From Streptomyces sp. SJL17-4 (GTDB taxonomy: Bacteria > Actinomycetota > Actinomycetes > Streptomycetales > Streptomycetaceae): 64,000 nt of DNA. Position 1 is the stretch's first letter. Each line of letters begins with the position of its first letter. The notes beneath the pieces are model-generated. The model had not been told where the DNA came from, did no database searches, and saw only the letters and a program-made list of their open reading frames with translations. Location of the stretch: assembly GCF_036826855.1 (NCBI RefSeq), contig NZ_CP104578.1, forward strand, positions 2,108,001-2,172,000, read 5' to 3'. Below are positions 24,406 through 32,896 of the stretch, piece by piece. Both the position numbers and the translations under genes were made by a program.

Positions 24406-24775
24406 GACGTCACACCTTCCGGAATTACCAGAATCGTTCGAGAGAAGTCCCAAGACCGGACCTTTCGGCCAGGCTAGTTCGGGGTGGTGGCGGCGCGACA
24501 TCCCTCACCCTGGTAGGGCCTGACAGAGCCCTTGCGGTTCCCCGACGGAGCGGCTGACCACTACCAGACCGGGGGATGTCCGGCCGAAGGTGCCGCACTA
24601 CCCTGAGGAAACCCCAGCCACGATGCCGTCCGCGTCATCACCCATGTCGACGCCCGACGGCAATCACAGGCGATTTCCAGCACGGTGACGGTGTTTCGGG
24701 ACACGGAACCCGTCCGTGGCATGTTCCCGGGCAACCTCGGACGCATTCCCGCCCAGGCGGGAGAACAGGAGATTC
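24406..24775. promoter_or_regulatory. Divergent promoter region between the PKS genes and the AHBA operon
   Basis: This 370-bp gap separates the first PKS (minus) from rifK (plus), so it must carry promoters for both. It contains a perfect CCCT-GGT-AGGG palindrome at 24508-24518 inside a longer block. That block has ATCCCTCA (24500-24507) and GCCTGACAG (24518-24526), and both words recur in the other divergent gap of the cluster at 32966-32982. The PKS ribosome site GGAAGG and the rifK site AGGAG (24767-24771) are visible. No further gene is seen. Confidence 0.6.
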
Positions 24776-25948
24776 ATGAATCCCCGACAGGCACCGGAAT
24801 TCCCTTCATGGCCGCAGTTCGGCGATGACGAGCGGAACGGCCTGATCCGTGCGCTGGAGCAGGGCCAGTGGTGGCGCATGGGTGGCAGCGAAGTGGACAC
24901 CTTCGAGCGGGAGTTCGCCGACCACCACGGCGCGCCGTACGCGCTGGCGGTCACGAACGGCACTCACGCCCTGGAACTCGCCCTCCAGGTGATGGGGGTC
25001 GGCCCGGGTGACGAGGTCATCGTCCCGGCCTTCACCTTCATCTCCTCGTCGCAGGCCGTGCAGCGCCTGGGGGCCGTCGCGGTCCCCGTGGACGTCGACC
25101 CGGACACGTACAACATCGACCCGGCGGCGGTGGCCGCCGCGGTCACCTCCCGGACGCGGGCGATCATGCCCGTGCACATGGCCGGTCAGATCGCGGACAT
25201 GGATGCGCTCGGCAAGCTGTCGGCCGACACCGGCGTCCCGCTGCTCCAGGACGCCGCGCACGCGCACGGCGCCCGCTGGGAGGGCAAGCGGGTCGGTGAA
25301 CTGAGCCCGGTGTCGGCGTTCAGCTTCCAGAACGGAAAGCTGATGACGGCGGGCGAGGGCGGCGCGGTGCTCTTCCCGGACGCGGAGACGTACGAGAAGG
25401 CGTTCATCCGCCACAGCTGCGGCCGTCCCCGTACCGACCGCCGGTACTTCCACGAGACGAGCGGCTCCAACTTCCGGCTCAACGAGTTCTCGGCGGCCGT
25501 CCTGCGCGCGCAGCTGGGGCGCCTGGACGCGCAGATCGCGACCCGCCAGCAGCGATGGCCCGTGCTCCAGGAGCTGCTGCGGCAGATCCCGGGCGTGGTC
25601 CCGCAGACCGTGGACCCGCGCGCCGACCACAACGCGCACTACATGGCGATGTTCCGCATCCCCGGCATCAGCGAGGAGGGCCGCAACGCGCTGGTCGAGT
25701 CGCTCGTCGCCCGCGGGCTGCCGGCGTTCGTCGCCTTCCGCGCGGTCTACCGCACCGACGCGTTCTGGGAGACGGGCGCGCCGGACATGACGGTGGAGGA
25801 ACTCGCCGAGCTCTGCCCCCACACGGAGGCCATCACGCGCGACTGCGTCTGGCTCCAGCACCGCGTGCTCCTCGGCACCGAGGAGGACATGCACGTCACC
25901 GCGGCCATCGTGGCCGAGGTGGTGGCCGAGACCCTGGCCGGCCGATGA
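24776..25948 (+). CDS. rifK: 3-amino-5-hydroxybenzoate (AHBA) synthase, RifK homologue
   Basis: This PLP enzyme makes the AHBA starter unit by aromatising 5-amino-5-deoxy-3-dehydroshikimate. RifK also works with RifL as a transaminase early in the kanosamine branch. The start is the ATG at 24776 behind AGGAG, giving 390 aa, close to the 388 aa of RifK; an upstream in-frame ATG adds 20 unconserved residues. The N-terminus (APEFPSWPQF, EQGQWWRMGG) and the PLP-lysine motif FSFQNGKLMTAGEGG are strongly RifK-like, with Lys188 at the same number as in RifK. It belongs to the DegT/DnrJ/EryC1 aminotransferase fold. It is the first gene of rifK-L-M-N, and its stop overlaps the next start as ATGA. Confidence 0.97.
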   Translation: MNPRQAPEFPSWPQFGDDERNGLIRALEQGQWWRMGGSEVDTFEREFADHHGAPYALAVTNGTHALELALQVMGVGPGDEVIVPAFTFISSSQAVQRLGAVAVPVDVDPDTYNIDPAAVAAAVTSRTRAIMPVHMAGQIADMDALGKLSADTGVPLLQDAAHAHGARWEGKRVGELSPVSAFSFQNGKLMTAGEGGAVLFPDAETYEKAFIRHSCGRPRTDRRYFHETSGSNFRLNEFSAAVLRAQLGRLDAQIATRQQRWPVLQELLRQIPGVVPQTVDPRADHNAHYMAMFRIPGISEEGRNALVESLVARGLPAFVAFRAVYRTDAFWETGAPDMTVEELAELCPHTEAITRDCVWLQHRVLLGTEEDMHVTAAIVAEVVAETLAGR

Positions 25949-27147
25949 GCGTCCGGGTCGCGGTCGTCGGGCTCGGCTGGGCGGGCCGTGAACTGTGGCT
26001 GCCCCGGCTGCGGGAGCATCCCGCGTTCGACGTCGTCGCCGTCGTCGACCCGAGCGCGGCCTCCCGTGCCGCCTACGAGCAGACCGGGACACAGGACGGG
26101 GCGGCGCGGGACGGGACACAGGACGAGGCGCAGGACGGTGCGCGCGTCGCCCGTCCGGCGGTCCTCGCCGACGTGGACGAGCTCGACCGCCACTCGGTCG
26201 ACCTCGCCGTGGTCGCCGTACCCAACCACCTGCACGCCGAGGTGGCCGTCGCCCTGCTGGAGCGCGGCATCCCGGCCTTCGTGGAGAAGCCCGTCTGTCT
26301 GAACTCGGCCGAGGCCGAGAAGCTGGCGCAGGCCGAGACCGACGGCGGCGCGGTGCTGCTCGCCGGCAGTGCCTCGCGCTACCGCGGCGACATCGGTGTC
26401 CTGCTGGACCTGGTTCCCTCCCTCGGCACCGTCCGTCACGTGGAGCTCGCCTGGACGCGGGCGCGCGGCGTTCCGAAGTCCGGTGGCTGGTTCACCAGCC
26501 GCAGCCAGGCGGGCGGCGGTGTCCTGCTGGACCTCGGCTGGCATCTGCTGGACACCCTCGACGCGATCCTCGGACCGGTCCCCATGGTCCAGGTGACGGG
26601 CACCGTCTCCGACGACTTCCTCAACGACCCGTCGTGGGGTGCCGTCTGGCGCCAGGACGGCCCGCAGGCGGACCATCTCCGTGGCGACGTGGAGGACACG
26701 GCCCGCGGCTTTCTGGTGTCGGAGCACGGCACCTCGGTCGCGCTGCGCGCCAGCTGGGCCTCGCACGCGGCACGCGACCTCACGCTCATCCGGGTCGAGG
26801 GCAGCGCGGGCACCGCCACCCTGCGGTGCGTCTTCGGCTTCAGCCCGAACAGGGAACCCGTACCGACGCTCACCCTGACCCGTGAGGGCCGCACCGAGGA
26901 CATCGCGCTGCCCACCGAGCCGATCGGTGTGGAGTACGGCCGCCAGCTCGACGATCTGCCCCGTCTCCTCGGCGATCCGACCCACCGCGGCCGCGCCGTG
27001 GCGGACATCCGCAGGAACATCCGGATCACGGAGCGCTTCTACGAGTCCGCCCTGGCGGGCAGCGCCCCCTTGCCGGAAACCTCCGCCGCACCCTCCCCTG
27101 AACCCTCCCTCGAACCCTCTCCCCTCCTCCCCCTGGGAATGTCATGA
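25945..27147 (+). CDS. rifL: Gfo/Idh/MocA-type oxidoreductase, RifL homologue
   Basis: This is an NAD(P)-dependent sugar oxidoreductase. In the rifamycin pathway RifL oxidises UDP-glucose at C3 so that RifK can transaminate it to UDP-kanosamine, the source of the AHBA nitrogen. The start overlaps the rifK stop by four bases. A Rossmann fold opens the 400-aa protein (VAVVGLGWAGRE), followed by AVVAVPNHLH and VEKPVCLN, the EKP motif of the family. Two low-complexity stretches look like expansions: residues ~48-65 (repeated Thr-Gln-Asp-Gly/Glu) and a Pro/Ser-rich C-terminal tail from ~375. Together they make it longer than RifL. Confidence 0.93.
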   Translation: MSVRVAVVGLGWAGRELWLPRLREHPAFDVVAVVDPSAASRAAYEQTGTQDGAARDGTQDEAQDGARVARPAVLADVDELDRHSVDLAVVAVPNHLHAEVAVALLERGIPAFVEKPVCLNSAEAEKLAQAETDGGAVLLAGSASRYRGDIGVLLDLVPSLGTVRHVELAWTRARGVPKSGGWFTSRSQAGGGVLLDLGWHLLDTLDAILGPVPMVQVTGTVSDDFLNDPSWGAVWRQDGPQADHLRGDVEDTARGFLVSEHGTSVALRASWASHAARDLTLIRVEGSAGTATLRCVFGFSPNREPVPTLTLTREGRTEDIALPTEPIGVEYGRQLDDLPRLLGDPTHRGRAVADIRRNIRITERFYESALAGSAPLPETSAAPSPEPSLEPSPLLPLGMS

Positions 27148-27839
27148 CAACGAGCCCGGTCGGACCGTCCGACACCACGACGGAAACGCTGACTCCGGTC
27201 AGGGACGCCGTGATCTTCGACCTGGACGGCGTCATCGTCGACAGCCTCGCCGTGATGAACGAGGCCTTCACGCGTGCGTACGCGGAGGTCGTCGGCGACG
27301 GCCCCGCGCCGTTCGAGGAGTACCAGCGCCACCAGGGCCGCTATTTCACGGACATCATGGAGATCATGGGGCTCCCCCTGGAGATGGAGGAGCCCTTCGT
27401 CCGCGAGAGCTACCGGCTCGCGAAGGAGGTACGCGTCTTCGACGGCGTCGTCGACCTCCTGACGACCCTGCGCTCCCGCGGTCTGCGCCTTGCCATAGCC
27501 ACCGGCAAGGCCGGCGAGCGGGCCCGGTCGCTGCTCGACGTCCTCGGCCTGCTCCACTACTTCGACCACGTGATCGGATCCGACGAGATCCCCCGGCCGA
27601 AGCCCGCCCCGGACATCGTGCTCCACGCCCTCGACCTGCTCGGTGTGCCGGCCGAGCGCGCCGTCATGGTGGGCGACGCGCCCACCGACATGGCCAGCGC
27701 GCAGGGCGCGGGGGTCTCCACGGCCGCGGCCGTGTGGGCGACCATCGACGAGGAGGAGCTGCTCGCCTGCGGCCCCGACGTGGTCCTGCGCGGACCGGCC
27801 GACCTTCTCGCGGTCTGCCCCGCGGTGCCCGGTCACTGA
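27144..27839 (+). CDS. rifM: HAD-family phosphatase, RifM homologue
   Basis: This HAD-superfamily hydrolase has 231 aa. RifM acts in kanosamine formation, releasing the free aminosugar from its nucleotide-linked form before RifN rephosphorylates it. The ATG overlaps the rifL stop (ATGA). Motif I is VIFDLDGVIVDS with the nucleophile and acid aspartates at about 26 and 28. The threonine motif is AIATGKAG, the lysine lies in PRPKPAPD, and the metal-binding motif is MVGDAPTDM. Its place between rifL and rifN is the conserved arrangement of AHBA clusters. The first 20 residues are Thr/Ser-rich and not part of the fold. Confidence 0.92.
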   Translation: MTTSPVGPSDTTTETLTPVRDAVIFDLDGVIVDSLAVMNEAFTRAYAEVVGDGPAPFEEYQRHQGRYFTDIMEIMGLPLEMEEPFVRESYRLAKEVRVFDGVVDLLTTLRSRGLRLAIATGKAGERARSLLDVLGLLHYFDHVIGSDEIPRPKPAPDIVLHALDLLGVPAERAVMVGDAPTDMASAQGAGVSTAAAVWATIDEEELLACGPDVVLRGPADLLAVCPAVPGH

Positions 27840-27859
27840 GAGACCCGGGGAGACGGGCG

Positions 27860-28831
27860 GTGGAACGCGCAGTGGGGACGGGACGTCACCTCGGCATCGA
27901 CGTCGGGGGGACCAAGGTCGCCTTCCGGGTCGAGTCCGAGGGCGAGGACCCGTACGAGGTGTCCTTCCCGTGGAACGCACGCCACAGCGCCGCAGCGGAT
28001 CTCGCGCAGCTCGCCGACGCCGTCGGCGAGCTGCGCGCTCGCATGCGCGGGTGTACGGGTGCGGGTGCGGGTGCGGCTGCGAGCGCGGACTCGGACGCGG
28101 GCGCGGACGTGAGGAGCGGGTTCCGGGCGGTGGGCGTCGCCATGCCCGCCACCGTGGCCCCTTCGGGCCGGGTCCTGGCCTGGCCGAGCCGGCCGGAGTG
28201 GACCGGCGTCGAGCTGGAGGCGGCGCTGCGGGGGCTGTTCCCCGAGGCGGCCGTCGGCTGGGCCGACGACGGTGATCTGGGCGCACTCGCCGAGGCGGAG
28301 GAGGCCGGTTGTGATCGGCTGCTCTACCTGGGGGTGGGCACCGGCGTCGGCGGTGGCTTCGTCGACGAGGGCGCCGTCCACCCGGGAGCCGGCCGGGGTT
28401 CGTTCGAGATCGGGCACGTGATCGTCGAGCGGGACGGTGCCCTGTGCGTGTGCGGGCGCCGGGGATGCGTACAGGCCGTCGCCTCGGGTCCGGCCACACT
28501 GGGGCGGGCCGCGCGGCTGCGGGGCGCGGAGGTCTCCTTCGAGGCCTTGCGCGCGGGAGTGGCCGAGGGTGCGCCATGGGCCCTGGCGGCCGTGGACGAG
28601 GCGTGCGCGGCGCTGGCCGCCGCGGTGGTCGGCGTACACGAACTGCTGCATCCTCGGCTCACGCTGATCGGCGGAGGTTTCGCCGAGGGGATGCCCGGGT
28701 TCGTCGACGGCGTGGCCCGGCACGTGTCCCGGCTGGCCCGGCCCGGCGGCCCGAGCTCACCGGTCCGCCCGGCGGTCCTCGGCGGTCTGTCCTCCCTGCG
28801 GGGTGCGTGCGCGCTGGCCCGCTCGCTCTGA
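27860..28831 (+). CDS. rifN: ROK-family sugar kinase, RifN (kanosamine kinase) homologue
   Basis: RifN phosphorylates kanosamine at C6, giving the substrate for aminoDAHP formation. I choose the GTG at 27860 (GGGGAGA eight bases upstream, 20 bp after rifM), giving 323 aa. The ATP-binding DVGGTK is at 14-19, and the ROK zinc motif CVCGRRGC is near residue 195. Residues ~60-85 are a Gly/Ala/Ser/Asp repeat encoded by G/C-rich hexamer-like repeats and not expected in the fold core. It is the last gene of the operon; a perfect 17-bp hairpin follows 12 bp later. Confidence 0.92.
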   Translation: MERAVGTGRHLGIDVGGTKVAFRVESEGEDPYEVSFPWNARHSAAADLAQLADAVGELRARMRGCTGAGAGAAASADSDAGADVRSGFRAVGVAMPATVAPSGRVLAWPSRPEWTGVELEAALRGLFPEAAVGWADDGDLGALAEAEEAGCDRLLYLGVGTGVGGGFVDEGAVHPGAGRGSFEIGHVIVERDGALCVCGRRGCVQAVASGPATLGRAARLRGAEVSFEALRAGVAEGAPWALAAVDEACAALAAAVVGVHELLHPRLTLIGGGFAEGMPGFVDGVARHVSRLARPGGPSSPVRPAVLGGLSSLRGACALARSL

Positions 28832-28842
28832 GCGGGCAACCA

Positions 28843-28878
28843 CGACGAAGGCCCGGGCCAAGGCCCGGGCCTTCGTCG
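28843..28878. terminator. Bidirectional terminator between rifN and the SnoaL-like gene
   Basis: A perfect 17-bp stem (28843-28859 pairing with 28862-28878) has a two-base loop. It lies between two convergent genes, with 12 bp to each coding end. There is no long T-tract, which is common for Streptomyces terminators. Confidence 0.85.
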
Positions 28879-28890
28879 CTGCCCCACAGG

Positions 28891-29355
28891 TCAGAGCTGC
28901 TTCAGGGCGGCGAAGAGCTGGTCGAGGCGGCCGAAGACGCGGGAGCCCTCCAGGTGGTTGGTGTAGTTGCGCGACTCGATGATCAGCCCGTCGCGGACCC
29001 GCAGGACGTACACGCACGGCAGGACGAGGTCCTTGCCGTTGATGGTGCCGCGGTAGGTGAACTCGGCGACGACGACCTCGGGGTCGGTCGACTCGTGGAC
29101 GACGACGTCCTCCGCGCGGTAGTCGCGCAGGCCGGCGGCCGCGGACTTCCCGGGGCCCTCGGCGAAGTGCTTGCGCATGGCCTCGCGGGTCAGGATCGGG
29201 GTGTCGCCGACGGGCGCCATCGGGTGCTCCACCCGGGTCTGTTCGGCGTAGAGCGAGGCGAGTACGTCGGCCTGGGACGCGTCGCCGGCGACCAGCTTGG
29301 GCACACCGTCGATCATCCGGAGGAACACTTCGCGTGCGGTGGGAGTCTCGGACAT
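28891..29355 (-). CDS. SnoaL-like / NTF2-fold protein
   Basis: This 154-aa protein has the size and pattern of the SnoaL-like superfamily, small cone-shaped domains that act as polyketide cyclases, isomerases or hydratases, or have no known activity. The ATG at 29355 is preceded by GGAGG. Recognisable parts are the N-terminal helix pair (EVFLRMIDGV), the strand TYRGTINGKDL and the C-terminal LRVRDGLIIESRNY typical of the fold. It is last in the minus-strand operon after the FAD hydroxylase, 54 bp downstream. A role in ring closure or tailoring of the oxidised naphthalene chain is a reasonable inference, but no residue proves catalysis. Confidence 0.8.
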   Translation of the reverse strand: MSETPTAREVFLRMIDGVPKLVAGDASQADVLASLYAEQTRVEHPMAPVGDTPILTREAMRKHFAEGPGKSAAAGLRDYRAEDVVVHESTDPEVVVAEFTYRGTINGKDLVLPCVYVLRVRDGLIIESRNYTNHLEGSRVFGRLDQLFAALKQL

Positions 29356-29408
29356 GGGGTACCTCCACGAGGAAGAAGGAAGAGAAGGAGAGAAGGAAGG
29401 AGGGAAGT

Positions 29409-31034
29409 TCAGATCCCGAGCCGGGACCGGGGGGCCCTCGCCGCCCCGGTGAGCTGGGCCCGCAGGTCGTCGACGAGCGTCGCCGCCTCCGCGGCTCCCT
29501 TCGCGGCGCCGAAGACGTGGTAGTCGGGCCGGACCAGCAGGGTCGTACCGTCGCAGCGGTCCAGATACGAGAGGTACACGCCGTCCGTGTCGACCACCGC
29601 GTCGGCGACCACCGCGTCGGCGACGCGATCAGCCTCGGACGGCGCGACGAGGCGACCGACATGGGCGCCGAGCCCCGCGAGGAAGGAGAGCCGTTCCTCG
29701 CCGAGGGCAGCGAGCGGGTCCTCGGTGGTGAGCAGGGCGAAGCCGCGTCCCACCGCCTCGTCGAACAGGCCCGTACGGCCCTGGTACCGGACCCGGCCCT
29801 GCGGTACGACGTCACCGGCCGGCGGCTCGGTCACGCCGGTGAAGCGCTGGTAGAGCAGCCCGCCGGAGAGCGGCGGCGCCGGCTCGGGCCGCGTGCTCGT
29901 ACCGGACGAGGCTCGCGCGAGCATCGCGGCGTCCCGGTCGGCCGCGGCGCCCGGATCGGACACGCAGATGACCTTGCCGAGCTTCACCGAGGAGCGGATC
30001 GACTCCTCGACCTGCTTCCGGCGTTCCGTGGTGTAGCTGTCGAGCACGGAGACGTCGGCCAGGCCGCGCGACGCGAGGTCGAGCTTCCACGCCAGGTTGG
30101 CGACGTCCCGGATACCGGAGCACATGCCCTGGCCCGCGAAGGGCGGCATGAGGTGCGCGGCGTCGCCGGCCAGCAGGACCCTCCCCACCCGCCACTGGTC
30201 CGCCCAGCGGGCCTGGAAGGTGTAGGTGGCCGTGCGCAGGAGCGTCGCGTTGGCAGGGGTGACGTCGAAGGGGGCGAGCAGCCGCCATGCCGTCTCGGGC
30301 CGCTCCAGTTCGGCGTTGTTCTCGCCGGGCAGGCGCATGAACTCCCAGCGACGGTGGCCCGGGCCGCTGGCGACCAGGGTCGTCGGGCGGGCCGGATCGC
30401 AGATCTGCACGTTGCTGGGGGTGAAGGTGCGGGGCTCGGCGAGTTCGACGTCGCAGAGGAGCCAGTCGTAGGAGAAGCCGAGGTCGGTGACGGGGACGCC
30501 GAGCGCCTCGCGCACGAAGCTGCGGGCGCCGTCGCAGCCGACGACCCAGCGGGCGGTGAGGGCGCGCGTCGTGCCGTCGAGTCCGGTGGTGGTCACCTCG
30601 ACGCGCTCCCCGTCGTCGGCGATGCCGACGACCCGCTCCCCGCGCCGGATGTCCACGCCGGGAAGGGCGGACAGCCGGGCCGCGAGGCGGGCTTCGAGCG
30701 TCGGCTGGTGCATGGTGTTGGCGTCGGGCCAGCCGTACGGGCCGAGGGCCGCGAAGTCGATGTCCAGCAGGGCCTGTCCGGCCGCGTTCTGCCAGCGGTA
30801 GCCGTCGGCCGGTTCGGTGAACTCGCCGATCTGGGGGCCGATTCCGGTGCCGGCGATGAGACGGGCGGTCTCACCGTCGAAACTGGTGGCGCGCGGGAGG
30901 AGGTAGGGCCGCTCGCGCTGTTCGAGCACGGTCACCCGCAGGCCGCGCTGGGCGAGCAGGATGGACAGGACGCCGCCGACCGGCCCGTATCCGACGACGA
31001 CGACATCGGTGTCGATGCCGGTGTCCATGAGCAT
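29409..31034 (-). CDS. FAD-dependent aromatic hydroxylase, Rif-Orf19-like
   Basis: This 541-aa flavoprotein belongs to the 3-(3-hydroxyphenyl)propionate hydroxylase (PHBH) family. The rifamycin member Rif-Orf19 oxidises the aminophenol ring of the growing chain so that the naphthoquinone ring can close, and related genes are typical of naphthalenic rather than benzenic ansamycin clusters. The ATG at 31034 has GGAGG nine bases upstream. The Rossmann GxGxxG (VVGYGPVGG) is at about 13-21, the DG motif (VVGCDGARS) near 180, and the GD motif (LLAGDAAHLMPPFAGQG) near 305. The C-terminal thioredoxin-like region carries a small in-frame duplication (Asp-Ala-Val-Val-Ala, DNA near 29595-29630). Confidence 0.9.
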   Translation of the reverse strand: MLMDTGIDTDVVVVGYGPVGGVLSILLAQRGLRVTVLEQRERPYLLPRATSFDGETARLIAGTGIGPQIGEFTEPADGYRWQNAAGQALLDIDFAALGPYGWPDANTMHQPTLEARLAARLSALPGVDIRRGERVVGIADDGERVEVTTTGLDGTTRALTARWVVGCDGARSFVREALGVPVTDLGFSYDWLLCDVELAEPRTFTPSNVQICDPARPTTLVASGPGHRRWEFMRLPGENNAELERPETAWRLLAPFDVTPANATLLRTATYTFQARWADQWRVGRVLLAGDAAHLMPPFAGQGMCSGIRDVANLAWKLDLASRGLADVSVLDSYTTERRKQVEESIRSSVKLGKVICVSDPGAAADRDAAMLARASSGTSTRPEPAPPLSGGLLYQRFTGVTEPPAGDVVPQGRVRYQGRTGLFDEAVGRGFALLTTEDPLAALGEERLSFLAGLGAHVGRLVAPSEADRVADAVVADAVVDTDGVYLSYLDRCDGTTLLVRPDYHVFGAAKGAAEAATLVDDLRAQLTGAARAPRSRLGI

Positions 31035-31091
31035 GCTGGCCAGCCTCCACAGCGTAGAAGAAAGGGAACAGGAGAGGGAGAGGAGCCGCGG

Positions 31092-32123
31092 TCAGCGGTC
31101 GCGGGGCATCGCCCGGAGGCAGTCCATGACGGTCGCCTCGTCGACGTCGCGGACCAGTTCCGCCCCGTCCGGCCCGTCCAGGACGAAGGCCAGGCCGGAG
31201 GTCGCCTTCTTGTCCCGCCGCATCAGCTCGACGAGCTCCCCGGTGTCCACCGCTTCCGGCAGGCGGGTCGGCAGTCCGTAGTGGCCGACGACGTCCAGGT
31301 GCTCGGCGACGCGCTCCGCGCCGATCCGCCCGAGTGCTCCGGCGAGCCGCCCGGCGAACACCGTTCCGATGGCGACGGCTTCGCCGTGCCGCAGCGCGAA
31401 GTCGGTCGCCCGTTCCAGGGCGTGCCCGAGCGTGTGACCGTAGTTGAGGATGTGCCGGAGGCCGGTGTCGCGCTCGTCGGCGGCGACCACCTCGGCCTTG
31501 CGGGCCACACTGGCGGCGATCTGTTCGTGCAGCGGCAGCTGCCGCAGGTCCCCGGCGCCGATGAAGTGGCAACGGGCGATCTCCCCGTAGCCGTTCAGCC
31601 GCTCGCGTGGGGGCAGGGTGTCGAGGTAGTCGGTGTCGCAGAGCACCGCTCTCGGCTGCCAGTAGGCGCCGACGAGGTTCTTGCCCGTGGGGAGGTTGAC
31701 GCCCGTCTTGCCGCCGATGCTCGCGTCCACCTGGGCGAGGAGGGATGTCGGCAGATGGATGACCGGTGTGCCCCGGTGGTACAGGGACGCGGCGAGGCCG
31801 ACCATGTCGGTGGTGGTGCCGCCGCCGCAGGAGACGATGACGTCGTCCCTGGTCAGTCCGGACTCGGCGAACGACCGGCAGAGTCCTTCGACGGCGGTCA
31901 GGTTCTTGTGATCCTCCCCGTCGGCGACCTCCACCACGTGGAAGGGGACGCCGGGGTCGGGAACCGCCCCGGGCCCGCGCGCGGTCACGACCACGGCCCG
32001 GCGCGCGCCGGTGGCGGCCACCTCGTCGGCGAGGAGCATGCGGACGCCCGGCCCGATGTGCACGGCGTACGAGCGCTCACCGAGGTCGACGTCGATCCTC
32101 CGTGACGTCTCCACCGCGCTCAA
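31092..32123 (-). CDS. rifG: Aminodehydroquinate synthase, RifG homologue
   Basis: This 343-aa protein of the 3-dehydroquinate synthase family cyclises aminoDAHP to 5-amino-5-deoxy-3-dehydroquinate in the aminoshikimate pathway. The NAD and metal-binding signatures are clear: VSCGGGTTTDMVG, LPTSLLAQVDASIGGKTGVN, ENAK-like ETAK replaced by GYGEIARCHF, and the metal histidines in NYGHTLGHALE. Location among AHBA genes, rather than next to primary aroK/aroC genes, supports the amino version. The start overlaps the thioesterase stop by four bases (ATGA), indicating translational coupling. Confidence 0.92.
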   Translation of the reverse strand: MSAVETSRRIDVDLGERSYAVHIGPGVRMLLADEVAATGARRAVVVTARGPGAVPDPGVPFHVVEVADGEDHKNLTAVEGLCRSFAESGLTRDDVIVSCGGGTTTDMVGLAASLYHRGTPVIHLPTSLLAQVDASIGGKTGVNLPTGKNLVGAYWQPRAVLCDTDYLDTLPPRERLNGYGEIARCHFIGAGDLRQLPLHEQIAASVARKAEVVAADERDTGLRHILNYGHTLGHALERATDFALRHGEAVAIGTVFAGRLAGALGRIGAERVAEHLDVVGHYGLPTRLPEAVDTGELVELMRRDKKATSGLAFVLDGPDGAELVRDVDEATVMDCLRAMPRDR

Positions 32124-32896
32124 CCCGCCACGACGGTCGCGGTCTTCTCGCCCAGTCGGCCGGCGACCAGGGAGACGACCTCCGCGGCGCGGTCGGCGAG
32201 GAAGAAGTGGCCGCCGGGGAAGACACGGAGCTCGGTCTCACCGGTGGTGTACTCGCGCCACAGCTCCGCCTCCGAAGGGGCGACCCGCGGGTCGCTGTCC
32301 CCGGTCAGCACGGTGACGGGGCAGCTCAGCAGCGTGTCGGACGCCAACTGGTAGGTCTCGACAGCCCGGTAGTCGCTGCGGATCGACGGCATGATCATGT
32401 CGAGGACGTCGGGGTCGTTCAGCATGGACTCGTCCGTGCCGTGCAGGGCCTTCAGTTCGTTCAGGATGCCCGCGTCCGAGCGCAGCCGCATGTCCTCCTC
32501 GCGGCGGCAGGAGGGGGCGCGCCGGCCGGACAGGAAGAGCCGTACGGGGTCGGGGAGCCCCGCGCTCCGCATCCGCAGGGCCAGTTCGTGGGCGAGGATC
32601 GCGCCCATGCTGTGGCCGAAGAGCGCGAGGGGCCGGTCCATGAACGGCTGGAGCGCGTCGAAGATCCGGTCCGCCAGCTCCGGCAGGGACTCGATGCCCG
32701 GCTCGGCGAGGCGGTCCTGACGGCCGGGGTACTGGATGGCGAGGACCTCGACGGCGGGCGACAGCGCCTTGGAGACCGGGAAGTAGAAGGTCGACGAGCC
32801 GCCCGCGTGCGGCAGGCACACCAGACGCATCGGGCTGTCGGGAGCCGAATGGTAGCGGCGAACCCACAGATCCTCGCGTGTGGACGCTTGCGTCAT
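32120..32896 (-). CDS. Type II thioesterase
   Basis: This is an external editing thioesterase that removes aberrant acyl groups from stalled PKS carrier proteins. I start it at the ATG at 32896 with AAGGAGAG nine bases upstream, giving 258 aa, the normal family length; the open frame upstream is not conserved. The alpha/beta-hydrolase nucleophile motif is GHSMG (LALFGHSMGAILAHE), with LVCLPHAGG near the N-terminus and the catalytic His in FPGGHFFL near the C-terminus. It leads the minus-strand operon with rifG, the FAD hydroxylase and the SnoaL-like gene, divergent from rifJ. Confidence 0.93.
   Translation of the reverse strand: MTQASTREDLWVRRYHSAPDSPMRLVCLPHAGGSSTFYFPVSKALSPAVEVLAIQYPGRQDRLAEPGIESLPELADRIFDALQPFMDRPLALFGHSMGAILAHELALRMRSAGLPDPVRLFLSGRRAPSCRREEDMRLRSDAGILNELKALHGTDESMLNDPDVLDMIMPSIRSDYRAVETYQLASDTLLSCPVTVLTGDSDPRVAPSEAELWREYTTGETELRVFPGGHFFLADRAAEVVSLVAGRLGEKTATVVAG

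Noticed and set aside
24406..24501. 32-codon N-terminal extension of the first PKS
   Set aside because: The sequence is not like loading A domains and lacks a ribosome site, whereas the ATG at 24405 has GGAAGG.
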